A program made the position numbers and the translations under genes. A stretch of 64,000 nucleotides of DNA, taken from the NCBI RefSeq assembly GCF_016612505.1, contig NZ_JAENRR010000007.1, positions 62,001 to 126,000 on the forward strand, given 5' to 3'. Below are positions 1-9,053 of this stretch, one piece after another. Position 1 is the first letter of the stretch; each line of letters opens with the position of its first letter. The stretch comes from Carboxylicivirga marina (lineage in GTDB: Bacteria; Bacteroidota; Bacteroidia; Bacteroidales; Marinilabiliaceae). A model generated the notes under the pieces. The model made no database searches and was not told the DNA's origin. It saw only the letters and a program-made list of their open reading frames with translations.

Positions 1-1
1 T

Positions 2-790
2 AATCAGGAGGATAAATTAAGCAACCGAGCCGAAAGCCATATAGCTATTACCCATGCAATCGCTAAAGCATTGTCACTGGATGAATCGTTAGCGGAGGCA
101 TACATCACAAAAGGGAATATTCTGGGCAAATATGATTGGGATTGGGAAGGAATGAAGTCCATGGCAGAAAAAGGTTTGTTGCTTAACCCAAATAATCCAT
201 ACGGCCATATTTTATTAACCAAGTATTGGACAACAAAGGGGGATTATAAAAAAGCACTTGAAGAAGCATTGGTAGCTGAAAGACTTGATCCGCTGAACCC
301 TCATATAAGTTGCCTCTTAGCTGAACGCTATGAATTTACAGGCCAGTATGACTTAGCCATTAAAAAATACAAACAGGTACTCGAGCTCTACCCTGATTAC
401 GGTTTTGCCTGGAACGGAATTGGTTTTAGCTATTACCTGAAAGGAGAGAGAGAAAAAGCAAAAGAAGCATGGGCAGAACTACACACTATAATGGGCAACC
501 ATGCTATGGCAGAATATTTCAACGGTCACGACTTTAATACTTCAATTAATTACTGGCTAACACAGGCTACTGGTGGTTCAAAATTATATTGTTCCAATCC
601 ATCAATAATTGCCATGGCCCATACATTGGTTGATTTGGACGATGGCGTTATTGAATATTTAGATTTGGCACTAAAATTTAAGAATGAAGATTTGCCTATG
701 CTAATACAAAGTCCTGTTTTTAAACCCTATTACAACCACACACAATTTACAAAAATAGTGGCTGAGCTAGACATTATTATTGAGCGATAA
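2..790 (+). CDS. C-terminal part of a TPR-repeat protein (5' end outside window)
   Basis: The frame is open from base 2, so the gene starts before the window. The visible part has at least three degenerate TPR units, with the usual alternation of A/G/Y and a helix-ending P (for example LDPLNPHISCLLAERY and LYPDYGFAWNGIGFSYY). The end, with a PVFKPYYNHTQF-type motif, resembles the tail of bacterial winged-helix or adenylate-cyclase-type proteins that carry TPRs behind an N-terminal signalling domain. That domain cannot be seen here, so only a TPR scaffold is supported. No membrane segment is visible. The following gap contains only short imperfect repeats around the words TGCGCCATAA and TGCGTCATAA. 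Confidence 0.75.
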   Translation, partial: NQEDKLSNRAESHIAITHAIAKALSLDESLAEAYITKGNILGKYDWDWEGMKSMAEKGLLLNPNNPYGHILLTKYWTTKGDYKKALEEALVAERLDPLNPHISCLLAERYEFTGQYDLAIKKYKQVLELYPDYGFAWNGIGFSYYLKGEREKAKEAWAELHTIMGNHAMAEYFNGHDFNTSINYWLTQATGGSKLYCSNPSIIAMAHTLVDLDDGVIEYLDLALKFKNEDLPMLIQSPVFKPYYNHTQFTKIVAELDIIIER

Positions 791-920
791 ACAAGCAATA
801 TGCGCCATAATTGTAACAAATGCGTCATAAATACATCAATATTGCGCTTCATTTGATATGTTATAATCAATCGTCTGAAAGATATTTGTACAAAATATTA
901 ACCACTTAAAATCAGTACAA

Positions 921-1601
921 ATGAAAAGATTCAGATTATCTATCGGATTGGTTTCTATCGGTTTATTATTGACCACTTGTACACAAGATGCCGAAATAGA
1001 ACCAGAAACAACAACCGACACAAATACAATACTAAAATCAGTGTCGGTTGGTTTTGATGAATGGGGTTTCAATTATAGGGCTCATCTTTTTGAAGGCTAT
1101 TTAATAAATGCCATGTTTGCCGACCCTGTATTTAAATACATGCCTCATTATAAAAAGATGAATTATAATGGACAGGAAGATCAGTTCTGGAATGAAGTAA
1201 TGGAGAAATACCCTTATTTTAGCCATATTATGCCAGGCGAACTAATTGATTGTAAATTAATGATGAAATGGAATGAAGATTTACTCTCCAAAGAAGGACA
1301 ATATCCTGATACCTGGGTAGATTCAGATGCATGGATAGTATTCAAATATAAATTACATACCATGTCAGAACAATGGACCCATGTCAGACGATTAGTTGCC
1401 AGAAAAGGCAGCGATTATCTGGATGGCGGTTATTGGTATAATCAGGAAGGTGAAGAAATTGGCAAAGAGTCGTACTACTGGCCCGATTTGATTATTACTC
1501 AAGTGGTAAATAATGGTAATAATCCTTTTATTCCGGCCATAATGCCTGATGATTATTTAAGCCCCAACGGTGTTGGTCAAGGCAAATACAAGGTGAAGTA
1601 G
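921..1601 (+). CDS. Putative lipoprotein of unknown function
   Basis: The product is 226 residues. The N-terminus MKRFRLSIGLVSIGLLLTTC is a type II signal peptide with the lipobox LTTC, so the mature protein probably begins at Cys20 and is membrane anchored. After an acidic, Thr-rich linker comes a compact domain rich in Trp and Tyr (EWGFNYRAHLFEGY, DAWIVFKYKLHTM, GGYWYNQEGEEIGKESYYW). I do not recognise a named family, although similarly Trp-rich lipoproteins occur in other Bacteroidota. The gene stands alone, with about 130 bases of AT-rich upstream sequence and a repeat-like element downstream. Confidence 0.75.
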   Translation: MKRFRLSIGLVSIGLLLTTCTQDAEIEPETTTDTNTILKSVSVGFDEWGFNYRAHLFEGYLINAMFADPVFKYMPHYKKMNYNGQEDQFWNEVMEKYPYFSHIMPGELIDCKLMMKWNEDLLSKEGQYPDTWVDSDAWIVFKYKLHTMSEQWTHVRRLVARKGSDYLDGGYWYNQEGEEIGKESYYWPDLIITQVVNNGNNPFIPAIMPDDYLSPNGVGQGKYKVK

Positions 1602-1673
1602 ATTATATCTAAAGCAAATCTCACTATCACGGCAATTGCTTTTAAGCATTTTAAGCTCTTCCCTATTTCGTGA

Positions 1674-1745
1674 TTCTCCTCTTTTTTTTAGAGGAGAACG
1701 AAAAAAGATGTCCCCTCCTGAATTCCGGGAGGGGTGCCTATAGGT
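1674..1745. repeat. Intergenic double-hairpin, REP-like element
   Basis: Two inverted repeats lie back to back. TTCTCCTCT (1674-1682) pairs with AGAGGAGAA (1690-1698) around a T-only loop. CCCCTCC (1712-1718) pairs with GGAGGGG (1728-1734). The second is followed by GTGCCTATAGGTGG, which resembles the family of CCCCTCC...GGAGGGGTGCC elements scattered between genes in many Bacteroidota. It may also terminate the upstream lipoprotein transcript. Assignment to a repeat family is by eye. Confidence 0.45.
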
Positions 1746-1812
1746 GGAGTAGTATATTTATTTTTAAAAGCAATTTTACTGCTCTCACTATTTGAAATGC
1801 GCTATGAGTAAT

Positions 1813-2031
1813 CTATGTCATTTCATAAAAATTCTCGCCGTTTTTAATGCAGTTCTCAATGGCTTTTAGCTCGGCATCAGCCAGTTCTTCTGATTCATAC
1901 TTACCTAAATCAACACCCGCACTTAAACTTGCCTGACAGATGCCTTGAAGACTATAGCTTTTTCTTGTCTTATATTTTTTTACCTGTATCACCTTTACCA
2001 AGGTCTTTTTGCTTTTCGTTTTTATCCACAT
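1813..2031 (-). CDS. Small conserved-looking hypothetical protein (72 aa)
   Basis: This is a short basic protein. Its plan (MWIKTKSKKTLVKV start, a glycine-containing middle, then LGKYESEELADAELKAIE) resembles the small 'MWIRSQDK...LGEYKTKERALEVLDEI' proteins common in Firmicutes and their phages. That similarity is from memory. No function is known to me. It has no signal peptide or membrane segment. The gene is transcribed in the same direction as polA and lies 80 bases downstream of it, so it could be a late gene in the same transcript. The start was taken at the first Met of the MWI motif. Confidence 0.55.
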   Translation of the reverse strand: MWIKTKSKKTLVKVIQVKKYKTRKSYSLQGICQASLSAGVDLGKYESEELADAELKAIENCIKNGENFYEMT

Positions 2032-2111
2032 AGGTTTAGTTTTAATAATTAACTGTTGAATGAATTGCGAAACTAATAAACCACAAACTCTAAACTATTC
2101 ACTCTTCACTA

Positions 2112-4889
2112 TCAATGCGCTTCCAGCCAGTTAACACCTACGCCCATATCCACATCAAACGGCACCGATAAGCTAATGGCATTTTCCATTTCTTCTTTCA
2201 CAATGGCTTTTACTTGCTCCTCTTCCGATTTCAACACATCAAAGTTTAATTCATCATGCACCTGAAGAATCATTTTAGAGGCAATATTTTCGCTTTCAAA
2301 GCGTTTTTGGATGTTCACCATGGCTTGTTTGATAATATCAGCTGCTGTGCCTTGTATTGGAGCATTAATCGCATTTCGCTCGGCCATGCCACGCACCACT
2401 CCATTTTTTGAATTGATATCACTCAGGTTACGTTTTCGACCAAACAGCGTCTCTACGTAGTTGTCCTCACGCGCCTTGGCCACACTGCCATCCATAAATA
2501 TTTTCACACCCGGGAAACTCTCAAAATAGCCATCGATAATCTCTTTGGCTTCTTTTCGTGAGATGGTTAAACGCTCGGCCAAACCGAAAGCCGAAATACC
2601 GTAGATAATACCAAAGTTAGCTGTCTTGGCTTTTCGACGCATATCACCGTCAACTTCATCCAAAGGCACTTTAAATATTTTAGCGGCGGTAGCAGCGTGA
2701 ATGTCCTCCCCATTATTAAACGCTTTAATCAAATGCTCATCTTCGCTAAAATGCGCCATCAAACGCAATTCCACCTGCGAATAATCGGCCGATAAGAATA
2801 CATGTTCTTCATCGGATGCTGTAAAGGCTTTACGTATCTCTTTACCATTTTCATCTCGAATAGGAATATTCTGAAGATTGGGATTATTAGAGCTTAAACG
2901 ACCTGTTACCACAGTCGCCTGACTATAGCTCGTGTGTATCTTACCTGTTTTCTCATTAATCAGCTTCGGCAAGGCTTCCACATAGGTATTTAAGAGTTTC
3001 ACCAAACCGCGGTATTCTAAAATGGCAGGAATGATTTCATGCTTATCTTTAAGCTTTTGCAGAATTTCTTCACCGGTGCTGTATTGCCCACTCTTGGTTT
3101 TCTTTGCTTTAGCATCAATCTTCAAATGATCAAACAACACTTCGCCCACTTGTTTGGGGCTAGAGATATTAAAGGCTCTGCCAGCCAGTTCTTCAATCTT
3201 CTTCTCAAGTCCAATAATCAGCTCACGTAATTTAGCCGCAAAATCTTTCAAGGCATTATCATCCAACGAAACCCCTTCAAACTCCATATTGGCCAATACC
3301 TCAATCAAAGGCATCTCAATATTGTGAAACAATTTCTCTACATCACTCCCCTTTAATTCCTCCTGAAATTTAAGAGCCAGTTGAAGTGTGATATCAGCAT
3401 CTTCTGCGGCATAATCCAACACATTTTCAGGCGTGATATCGCGCATATTCTTTTGCTTCTTCCCTTTTGGCCCAACAATGGATTCGTATGATATGGGCGT
3501 ATAATTCAGATAGGTTTCTGACATAAAATCCATGCCATTCTTTAAGCCAGGATACAAAAGATGATGCGCCACCATGGTATCAAAATAAGGTCCTTTAACA
3601 TCGATGCCATAGTTTTTTAATACCAGCATATCGTATTTCAGATTCTGCGCCACTTTCGTGGTTTTATTGTCTTCAAATACTGCTTTAAACGACTTGATGG
3701 TATCAACATCTACCACCCCATTTGTCATTACCGGCACATAATAAGCCTCGTTGGCTTTCCACGAAAAAGACATGCCCACCATCTCTGCTTCCATGGCGTT
3801 GACAGAAGTTGTTTCGGTATCAAAACAAAATTGCTTTTTGGTGCTTAGTTCAGCTTTTAAAGATGCCAGTTTCTGAGCATTATCCACCAGGTAATAATGG
3901 TGCACCACATCTTTGATAGTTTGGCATGAGGTATATACTTCTTCCACCACTTCTTCCTGAGGAGTAGCCGCCATACCAAATAAATCGCCTTGAACGGGCT
4001 TGGTGCCATACAAGGAATTAATACGCGAAATAAGATTTTTAAATTCGAGCTCATCAAATAACTTATTGATGGCATCCATGTTTGGCTTTTCTTTCTTTAA
4101 AGCCTCCACATCTAACTCCACCGGCACATCTAATCGAATGGTAGCCAGGTAATATGAATCCTCCACTTGCTTGCGGAAGTTAATCATGTTCTCTTTTTGC
4201 TTGCCTTTTAGCTCATCAATATGTTCGTATATACCAGGAATACTGCCATAAGCTTTAATCAAATCTTTGGCGCGCTTCTCACCCACTCCCGGACATCCGG
4301 GAATATTATCGGCTGCATCACCCCACAATGCCAATATGTCAATTACCTGCAGTGGATTATCTATTTCAAATTTCTCCTTTATCTGCTCAACACCCCAAAT
4401 ATCAATACCGCCACCCTTGCTTCGTGGCTTGTACATAAACACATTGTCTTTTACCAATTGGGCGTAATCCTTATCGGGCGTTACCATATAAGTATTAAAA
4501 CCAGCCTCTGATGCTTTAGCTGATAAGGTGCCAATCACATCATCGGCCTCAAACCCATCCTTTACAATTACAGGTATATTCATGGCTTCGATAACCTGCT
4601 TGATGTAAGGCACCGATAACTTTATATCTTCTGGTGTGGCATCACGATTGGCTTTATAATCGGGAAATTCATCATGTCGAAAAGTAGGTCCTGATGGATC
4701 AAAAACAACCGCAATATGTGTTGGATTTTCTTTTGTAAGTATCTCCAATAATGAATTGGTAAAACCAAAAACTGCTGATGTATTAAATCCTTTAGAATTA
4801 ATGCGCGGGTTACGAATAAACGCATAATAAGCCCTGAATATTAATGCATAAGCATCCAACAAATACAAATCCTTCTTTTCGTCAGCCAT
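2112..4889 (-). CDS. polA: DNA polymerase I
   Basis: The product is 925 residues, full length for Pol I. Residues 1-290 are the 5'-nuclease (FEADDVIGTLSAKA acidic motif and GDAADNIPGCPGVGEKRA helix-hairpin-helix). Residues about 330-520 are the 3'-5' exonuclease with an intact FDTETTS motif, so proofreading is probably active. The C-terminal half is the polymerase: motif A DYSQVELRLMAHFSED, motif B RRKAKTANFGIIYG, motif C QVHDEL. It acts in Okazaki fragment maturation and repair synthesis. The ATG at 4889 is preceded by AT-rich leader sequence. A strong terminator separates it from the upstream queD-like gene, so it has its own promoter. Confidence 0.98.
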   Translation of the reverse strand: MADEKKDLYLLDAYALIFRAYYAFIRNPRINSKGFNTSAVFGFTNSLLEILTKENPTHIAVVFDPSGPTFRHDEFPDYKANRDATPEDIKLSVPYIKQVIEAMNIPVIVKDGFEADDVIGTLSAKASEAGFNTYMVTPDKDYAQLVKDNVFMYKPRSKGGGIDIWGVEQIKEKFEIDNPLQVIDILALWGDAADNIPGCPGVGEKRAKDLIKAYGSIPGIYEHIDELKGKQKENMINFRKQVEDSYYLATIRLDVPVELDVEALKKEKPNMDAINKLFDELEFKNLISRINSLYGTKPVQGDLFGMAATPQEEVVEEVYTSCQTIKDVVHHYYLVDNAQKLASLKAELSTKKQFCFDTETTSVNAMEAEMVGMSFSWKANEAYYVPVMTNGVVDVDTIKSFKAVFEDNKTTKVAQNLKYDMLVLKNYGIDVKGPYFDTMVAHHLLYPGLKNGMDFMSETYLNYTPISYESIVGPKGKKQKNMRDITPENVLDYAAEDADITLQLALKFQEELKGSDVEKLFHNIEMPLIEVLANMEFEGVSLDDNALKDFAAKLRELIIGLEKKIEELAGRAFNISSPKQVGEVLFDHLKIDAKAKKTKSGQYSTGEEILQKLKDKHEIIPAILEYRGLVKLLNTYVEALPKLINEKTGKIHTSYSQATVVTGRLSSNNPNLQNIPIRDENGKEIRKAFTASDEEHVFLSADYSQVELRLMAHFSEDEHLIKAFNNGEDIHAATAAKIFKVPLDEVDGDMRRKAKTANFGIIYGISAFGLAERLTISRKEAKEIIDGYFESFPGVKIFMDGSVAKAREDNYVETLFGRKRNLSDINSKNGVVRGMAERNAINAPIQGTAADIIKQAMVNIQKRFESENIASKMILQVHDELNFDVLKSEEEQVKAIVKEEMENAISLSVPFDVDMGVGVNWLEAH

Positions 4890-4965
4890 AGTTATATTGT
4901 GTTTTTTTGCTAAAGATATAAAAAGCTAATGGCTGATGGCTTATTCGCTGCTTGGTAAAACAAAA

Positions 4966-5014
4966 AAAGGATGACATCTCTATTTTCAGTTTCAAAATAG
5001 AGATGTCATCCTTT
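4966..5014 (-). terminator. Intrinsic terminator downstream of the queD-like gene (21-bp perfect stem)
   Basis: AAAGGATGACATCTCTATTTT (4966-4986) is exactly complementary to 4994-5014 across a 7-base loop. On the minus strand the stem follows the stop of the queD-like gene by about 30 bases and is continued by a T-rich run, as expected for a Rho-independent terminator. The stem is unusually long and perfect. Confidence 0.8.
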
Positions 5015-5045
5015 GCAGAAGCTTATAGCTACTTGCTAACAGCTT

Positions 5046-5501
5046 TTATTCATTATCACTTGCAAACCACTCGGCATAGCTGGTGGCTGTTTCGTTTAAT
5101 TTTAAGCTGAATAATTGAATGTTTACGGGCAAACGCTTTTTGATACGCTCTGCGAAGTCCACCAGCATATTTTCACATGTTGGCTGATAATCAACAATTT
5201 CATGACGTTGACCCATTTGTGGTAAAGCCAATAACTGTTCTGATGGTGCATTTTTGCTTAAAACAATGGCATGATCCAACTTATCGACAATTTCCTCATT
5301 AACGATTGTTTTTAAATCGCCAAAATCCATCACCATACCTAACTTAGGATTCCCCTGTTCGGCTATAGGTTCACCAAGTACGGTTACGTTTAAGATATAA
5401 GAATGTCCATGCAGGTTTTTACATAAACCATCATAGTTCCACAAAGCATGCGCCATTTCAAACCTAAACTCCTTTGTTAATCGTATTTTTGCCATCTTCA
5501 C
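5046..5501 (-). CDS. queD: 6-carboxytetrahydropterin synthase / 6-pyruvoyl-tetrahydropterin synthase family
   Basis: The product is 151 residues. The zinc-binding histidines are visible in FEMAHAL and NLHGHSY, with Cys27 (LCKNLHGH) in the catalytic position. The downstream motifs LDHAIVL and PTCENM also match the family; the usual PTSEN reads PTCEN here. QueD converts dihydroneopterin triphosphate to 6-carboxytetrahydropterin for queuosine synthesis. Other queuosine genes are not in the window, so a biopterin-like role cannot be excluded. The gene has its own terminator. The start may be the second Met two codons downstream (5495). Confidence 0.9.
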   Translation of the reverse strand: MKMAKIRLTKEFRFEMAHALWNYDGLCKNLHGHSYILNVTVLGEPIAEQGNPKLGMVMDFGDLKTIVNEEIVDKLDHAIVLSKNAPSEQLLALPQMGQRHEIVDYQPTCENMLVDFAERIKKRLPVNIQLFSLKLNETATSYAEWFASDNE

Positions 5502-5555
5502 TACATAAAAAAAGACTGAAAAAATCAGCCTTCATATCTTCAACTAATTATTCGA

Positions 5556-5861
5556 TTACCTTACAATTGTACATTTACTAACACAATCAACTATATTGCG
5601 TAAACTATTGTGTTTAAGATAGTAGAATGTATTTTTACCTTGTCGCTCGCTTGCTAAAACACCTTTATCCTTTAAGATACCTAAATGATGAGATGTAGTT
5701 GACTGCTCAATATTCAACAATTTATGTATTTCGGTAACAGTCAGTTTATTTCCATCTTCTAAATGGCTCAGAATAGCGATACGCATTGGGTGAGCAATAG
5801 CTTTGAGCATACCTGCTGCTCTGTCCAGCATCTCCGTATCTAAATCTTTAATCTTCATCAT
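5556..5861 (-). CDS. ArsR-family winged-helix transcriptional regulator
   Basis: The 101-residue protein is almost entirely one winged-helix domain. It shows the ArsR signature AIAHPMRIAILSHLEDG, the recognition-helix region IEQSTTSHHLGILKDKGVLASERQGKNTFYYL, and a short C-terminal helix. No ELCVCDL metal-binding box is seen. Two cysteines near the C-terminus (CVSKCTIV) could be ligands or redox sensors. It reads away from the divergent polyprenyl synthase gene, from which it is separated by 190 AT-rich bases, so that gap probably holds both promoters. The regulated target is unknown. Confidence 0.9.
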   Translation of the reverse strand: MMKIKDLDTEMLDRAAGMLKAIAHPMRIAILSHLEDGNKLTVTEIHKLLNIEQSTTSHHLGILKDKGVLASERQGKNTFYYLKHNSLRNIVDCVSKCTIVR

Positions 5862-6050
5862 TTGAGCTTATCTTAATAAAATAATTACAAATACAAATAT
5901 ATAACTATCTTGTTATATTAGTGTTACGAACGGGCAAAAATATTTAAATATTTAGATAATATCAATATGATGGATAAAAATCCTTAATAATAATTAAATT
6001 TGGCGTCCGATGTGAATTCGTTGTAATACGTGTATTGAAAGAGGTTAGAT

Positions 6051-7025
6051 ATGTCAGATACATCCATTATTAAAGCTCCCATTAAGGAGGAAATGAAACG
6101 CTTTGAACCTTACTTTAAGGAACAATTAAAGTCAAAGATTCCGCTTCTTGATATCATCACCAATTATATTCTTCGTCGTAAAGGGAAGCAAATGCGGCCT
6201 ATGCTGGTTTTTCTTTCAGCTAAACTAAATGGTGAAATAAGCGATGCTAGTTACATATCAGCCACACTAATAGAACTTCTACACACTGCTACATTAATAC
6301 ATGATGATGTGGTTGATGAAACCTATCAGCGAAGAGGTATTTTTAGCATCAATGCCCTATGGAAATCAAAAGTGGCAGTATTGGTTGGCGATTTCTTTTT
6401 ATCAAAAGGACTTAGCCTATCATTAAATACCGACCAGATTGACGTCCTTAAGGTGGTGTCTGAAGCTGTAACCGAAATGAGCGAAGGAGAACTATTGCAA
6501 ATAGAGAAGTCGCGCAAACTGGATATAACAGAAGCGGTGTATTATGAAATAATTCGTAAGAAAACAGCCACACTTATTGCTGCTTGTACCAAAGCAGGAG
6601 CACTTTCGGTTAAGGCCAACGGTGAGAAACTTCAAAATATGGCTGAATTTGGTTCTAACCTGGGTATTGCTTTTCAAATTCGCGATGACCTGTTTGACTA
6701 CGAACAAAACGGGTTAGTTGGCAAACCAACAGGCAATGATATCAAAGAAAAGAAATTAACACTCCCTTTAATTCATGCACTTCATTCAACTGATAGTAAG
6801 CAACGAAGAAAAATACTAACCCTGATTCGTCGTCATCATAAAAATGAAAAGAAAGTGCAGGAAATTATCGCCTTTGTAAAAGCGAATGGTGGCATTGAAT
6901 ACGCCAATGAACAAATGCAGATGTATGCGCAAAAAGCGAAGGATTCGCTTTCTGCTTATAAAGATTCGGAAACAAAAGAAGCGCTTTTGACCATGGTTGA
7001 TTACACACTTAAGCGCAAAAAATAA
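6051..7025 (+). CDS. ispB: Polyprenyl (octaprenyl-type) diphosphate synthase
   Basis: The 324-residue all-helical prenyltransferase has both aspartate-rich motifs: LIHDDVVDETYQRRG (first) and FQIRDDLFDYE (second). It also has the GKQMRPMLVFLSAKL substrate motif near residue 45. It elongates farnesyl or geranylgeranyl diphosphate with isopentenyl diphosphate. In Bacteroidota this is probably the side chain of menaquinone. The exact chain length cannot be read from the sequence. It is monocistronic, divergent from the ArsR gene and convergent with deoC, with a hairpin between the latter two. Confidence 0.93.
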   Translation: MSDTSIIKAPIKEEMKRFEPYFKEQLKSKIPLLDIITNYILRRKGKQMRPMLVFLSAKLNGEISDASYISATLIELLHTATLIHDDVVDETYQRRGIFSINALWKSKVAVLVGDFFLSKGLSLSLNTDQIDVLKVVSEAVTEMSEGELLQIEKSRKLDITEAVYYEIIRKKTATLIAACTKAGALSVKANGEKLQNMAEFGSNLGIAFQIRDDLFDYEQNGLVGKPTGNDIKEKKLTLPLIHALHSTDSKQRRKILTLIRRHHKNEKKVQEIIAFVKANGGIEYANEQMQMYAQKAKDSLSAYKDSETKEALLTMVDYTLKRKK

Positions 7026-7028
7026 TAC

Positions 7029-7056
7029 ATCAGGTGAATCATCAAATACACCTGAT
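7029..7056. terminator. Bidirectional hairpin between convergent ispB and deoC
   Basis: ATCAGGTG (7029-7036) pairs with CACCTGAT (7049-7056) across a 12-base loop. It lies exactly in the 41-base gap between two converging stop codons. The flanks are AT-rich but lack a long T-run, so termination efficiency is uncertain. Confidence 0.55.
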
Positions 7057-7066
7057 ATATAATATT

Positions 7067-7957
7067 TTAAAAGTATTTAATTTCTTTTCTGAAACCATTT
7101 TCTATTTCAGCAACATCGGACAATAAGTTATTGGCTAAGCGACTGGCACCAATTCTAAATAGCTTATTATTCAACCAATCATCGCCACAAATTTGTTTCA
7201 CTAAACAATAGTATACCAATGTATCTTCGGCTGTTGATATACCTCCAGCAGGCTTAAAACCAATCTTTTTCCCTGTCTCAGTATGAAATGATTTGATGGC
7301 TGACAACATCGTAAAAGCAGCTTCGAAGGTGGCAGCAGGTTGTTGTTTACCAGTTGATGTTTTGATAAAATCACCTCCATACTCCATGGCGATAATACTC
7401 GCCGTCCAAATTTCATTTGGCTCTTTTAATGCGCCTGATTCAAGAATCACTTTCAAGTGCGCATCTCCCATTACACTCTTGATGGCAGTAATCTCCTCTC
7501 CTACAAATTCGTAGTTTCCTTCAAGAAATTCACCTACCGAGATCACAATATCAATTTCATTGCCGCCAAAATCAATGGCTCTTTGCGTTTCAAGCTTCTT
7601 TACATCCAGGTAGGTTTGGGATGATGGAAATCCGGCAGATACCACTGCACGGCCTATGTTTTTATCTTGTAATCCACTTTTTAAAACCGATGCAAACGCA
7701 GGATACACACACATGGCCGCAACCTGAGGAACAAGAGAAAAGTGTTTTGGCAATTCGTTTACTTTTTCTACAAAGTCCCGAATACTATCCGATGAATCTT
7801 CTGTATTTAATGATGTTAGGTCGATGCAATTAAATAATAGTTTTAAAACATCTTTATCCTGTTTTAGTAATGCAGCTTCAGCTTTTGCAGCTTCTATCCC
7901 TTTTGCGATTTCCTCGTCTGTTAATTTAAACGGAAATTTATCCATTAATCCATCCAT
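7067..7957 (-). CDS. deoC: Deoxyribose-phosphate aldolase
   Basis: The 296-residue class I aldolase has the Schiff-base lysine in DFIKTSTGK and the catalytic region around EIDIVISVGEFLEG. GFKPAGGIST forms the phosphate-binding end of the TIM barrel. It cleaves 2-deoxyribose 5-phosphate to glyceraldehyde 3-phosphate and acetaldehyde, allowing use of deoxynucleosides. It is the last gene of a minus-strand run with the MazG-like and dtd genes (17-base gap upstream). Two N-terminal Met codons close together (MDGLMDKFPF) leave a small start ambiguity. Confidence 0.96.
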   Translation of the reverse strand: MDGLMDKFPFKLTDEEIAKGIEAAKAEAALLKQDKDVLKLLFNCIDLTSLNTEDSSDSIRDFVEKVNELPKHFSLVPQVAAMCVYPAFASVLKSGLQDKNIGRAVVSAGFPSSQTYLDVKKLETQRAIDFGGNEIDIVISVGEFLEGNYEFVGEEITAIKSVMGDAHLKVILESGALKEPNEIWTASIIAMEYGGDFIKTSTGKQQPAATFEAAFTMLSAIKSFHTETGKKIGFKPAGGISTAEDTLVYYCLVKQICGDDWLNNKLFRIGASRLANNLLSDVAEIENGFRKEIKYF

Positions 7958-7974
7958 CTTTATAGTATTTAAGG

Positions 7975-8304
7975 TTATTTAGTGAGTTTATTATTATTTA
8001 AATGACGCGTATTATCACGCTTCGTTTTCTTATCCATATTACGCTTAAAAGCATCTTCAAGGTCAACACCTGTTTGATTAGCCAAACAAATGAGCACCCA
8101 AAGAACATCAGCCATTTCATCGGCCATATCTACTTTTAGGTCTGACTTTTTAAAGGATTGATCGCCAAATTTACGCGCCATAACACGCGCCAGTTCACCA
8201 ACTTCTTCAGTAAGAATAGCCATATTGGTTAGTTCACTAAAGTAGCGAACACCATAGGTTTGTATCCATTTATCTACTTTATCCTGGGCTTCAGATATAT
8301 CCAT
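7975..8304 (-). CDS. MazG-like nucleotide pyrophosphohydrolase
   Basis: The 109-residue single-domain protein carries the acidic metal-binding signature of the all-alpha NTP pyrophosphatases: LTEEVGELARVMARKF followed by DMADEMADVLWVL. Such enzymes hydrolyse nucleoside triphosphates, often damaged or non-canonical, to monophosphates. The substrate is not predictable. It overlaps the stop/start of dtd by one base, so the two are translationally coupled, with deoC following. The grouping suggests nucleotide and translation quality control. Confidence 0.93.
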   Translation of the reverse strand: MDISEAQDKVDKWIQTYGVRYFSELTNMAILTEEVGELARVMARKFGDQSFKKSDLKVDMADEMADVLWVLICLANQTGVDLEDAFKRNMDKKTKRDNTRHLNNNKLTK

Positions 8305-8756
8305 TATTCTTTTCTTTTTGAATCAATTATAATTGTTACAGGACCATCATTAACAAGCTGAACCTGCATATTGGCACCAAACTCACCTGTACCAACTTTT
8401 ACGCCACTGGCTTTTTCAAGTTCAGTCACAAATTCATCATAAAGCGGTATTGCAATATCTGGTCCGGCTGCATTCACATATGAGGGTCTGTTTCCCTTTT
8501 TAGTGCGGGCATGTAAAGTAAACTGACTTATAACCAATAAACCTCCTTTGACATCCAGAACAGACTTATTCATCACGCCATTTTCATCATCAAAAATCCG
8601 AAGATTACAGGTTTTATTTACTAACCATTCAATGTCCTTCGAATCGTCATTTGGCTCTATTCCTACGAGGATTAATAAACCACAGTCAATAGCAGACTTG
8701 AGCTCTTCATTTATTGAAACGGATGCCTCACTAACCCTTTGAATAACTAAACGCAT
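8304..8756 (-). CDS. dtd: D-aminoacyl-tRNA deacylase
   Basis: I chose the start at 8756 because the family begins MR(L/V)VIQRVSEASV. An upstream in-frame extension of 17 residues has no counterpart in the family. The resulting 150 residues are the usual length. The two active-site motifs are present: SQFTLHARTKKG and NRPSYVNAAGP, the latter carrying the cis-proline that excludes L-aminoacyl-tRNAs. The enzyme hydrolyses D-aminoacyl-tRNAs. It is the first gene of the dtd-mazG-deoC run. Confidence 0.96.
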   Translation of the reverse strand: MRLVIQRVSEASVSINEELKSAIDCGLLILVGIEPNDDSKDIEWLVNKTCNLRIFDDENGVMNKSVLDVKGGLLVISQFTLHARTKKGNRPSYVNAAGPDIAIPLYDEFVTELEKASGVKVGTGEFGANMQVQLVNDGPVTIIIDSKRKE

Positions 8757-9053
8757 TATCTTTATATTTTTGGCAATCGAAAATACGACTAATCTTTTAA
8801 CCCGCAATATGCATTAGAAAATCTATTACACATTGAAATTACTTCAAAAGAAGTCACTTCGTTATTTCATCTCAACTCACCAGAACAGTGCTATGCCTCG
8901 TTTCGATAAAACCTTGTTTTATTGCACTTTCAATGTTCATGACGACATTCTAATTCATAATTCGGGTTTAATGTTGATTTGTTAATATGCCAATTTGTGT
9001 ATTTGTTTGTCATTATAATAAACAAATCAATACTTCAGCAGTTTTAGAATCAT

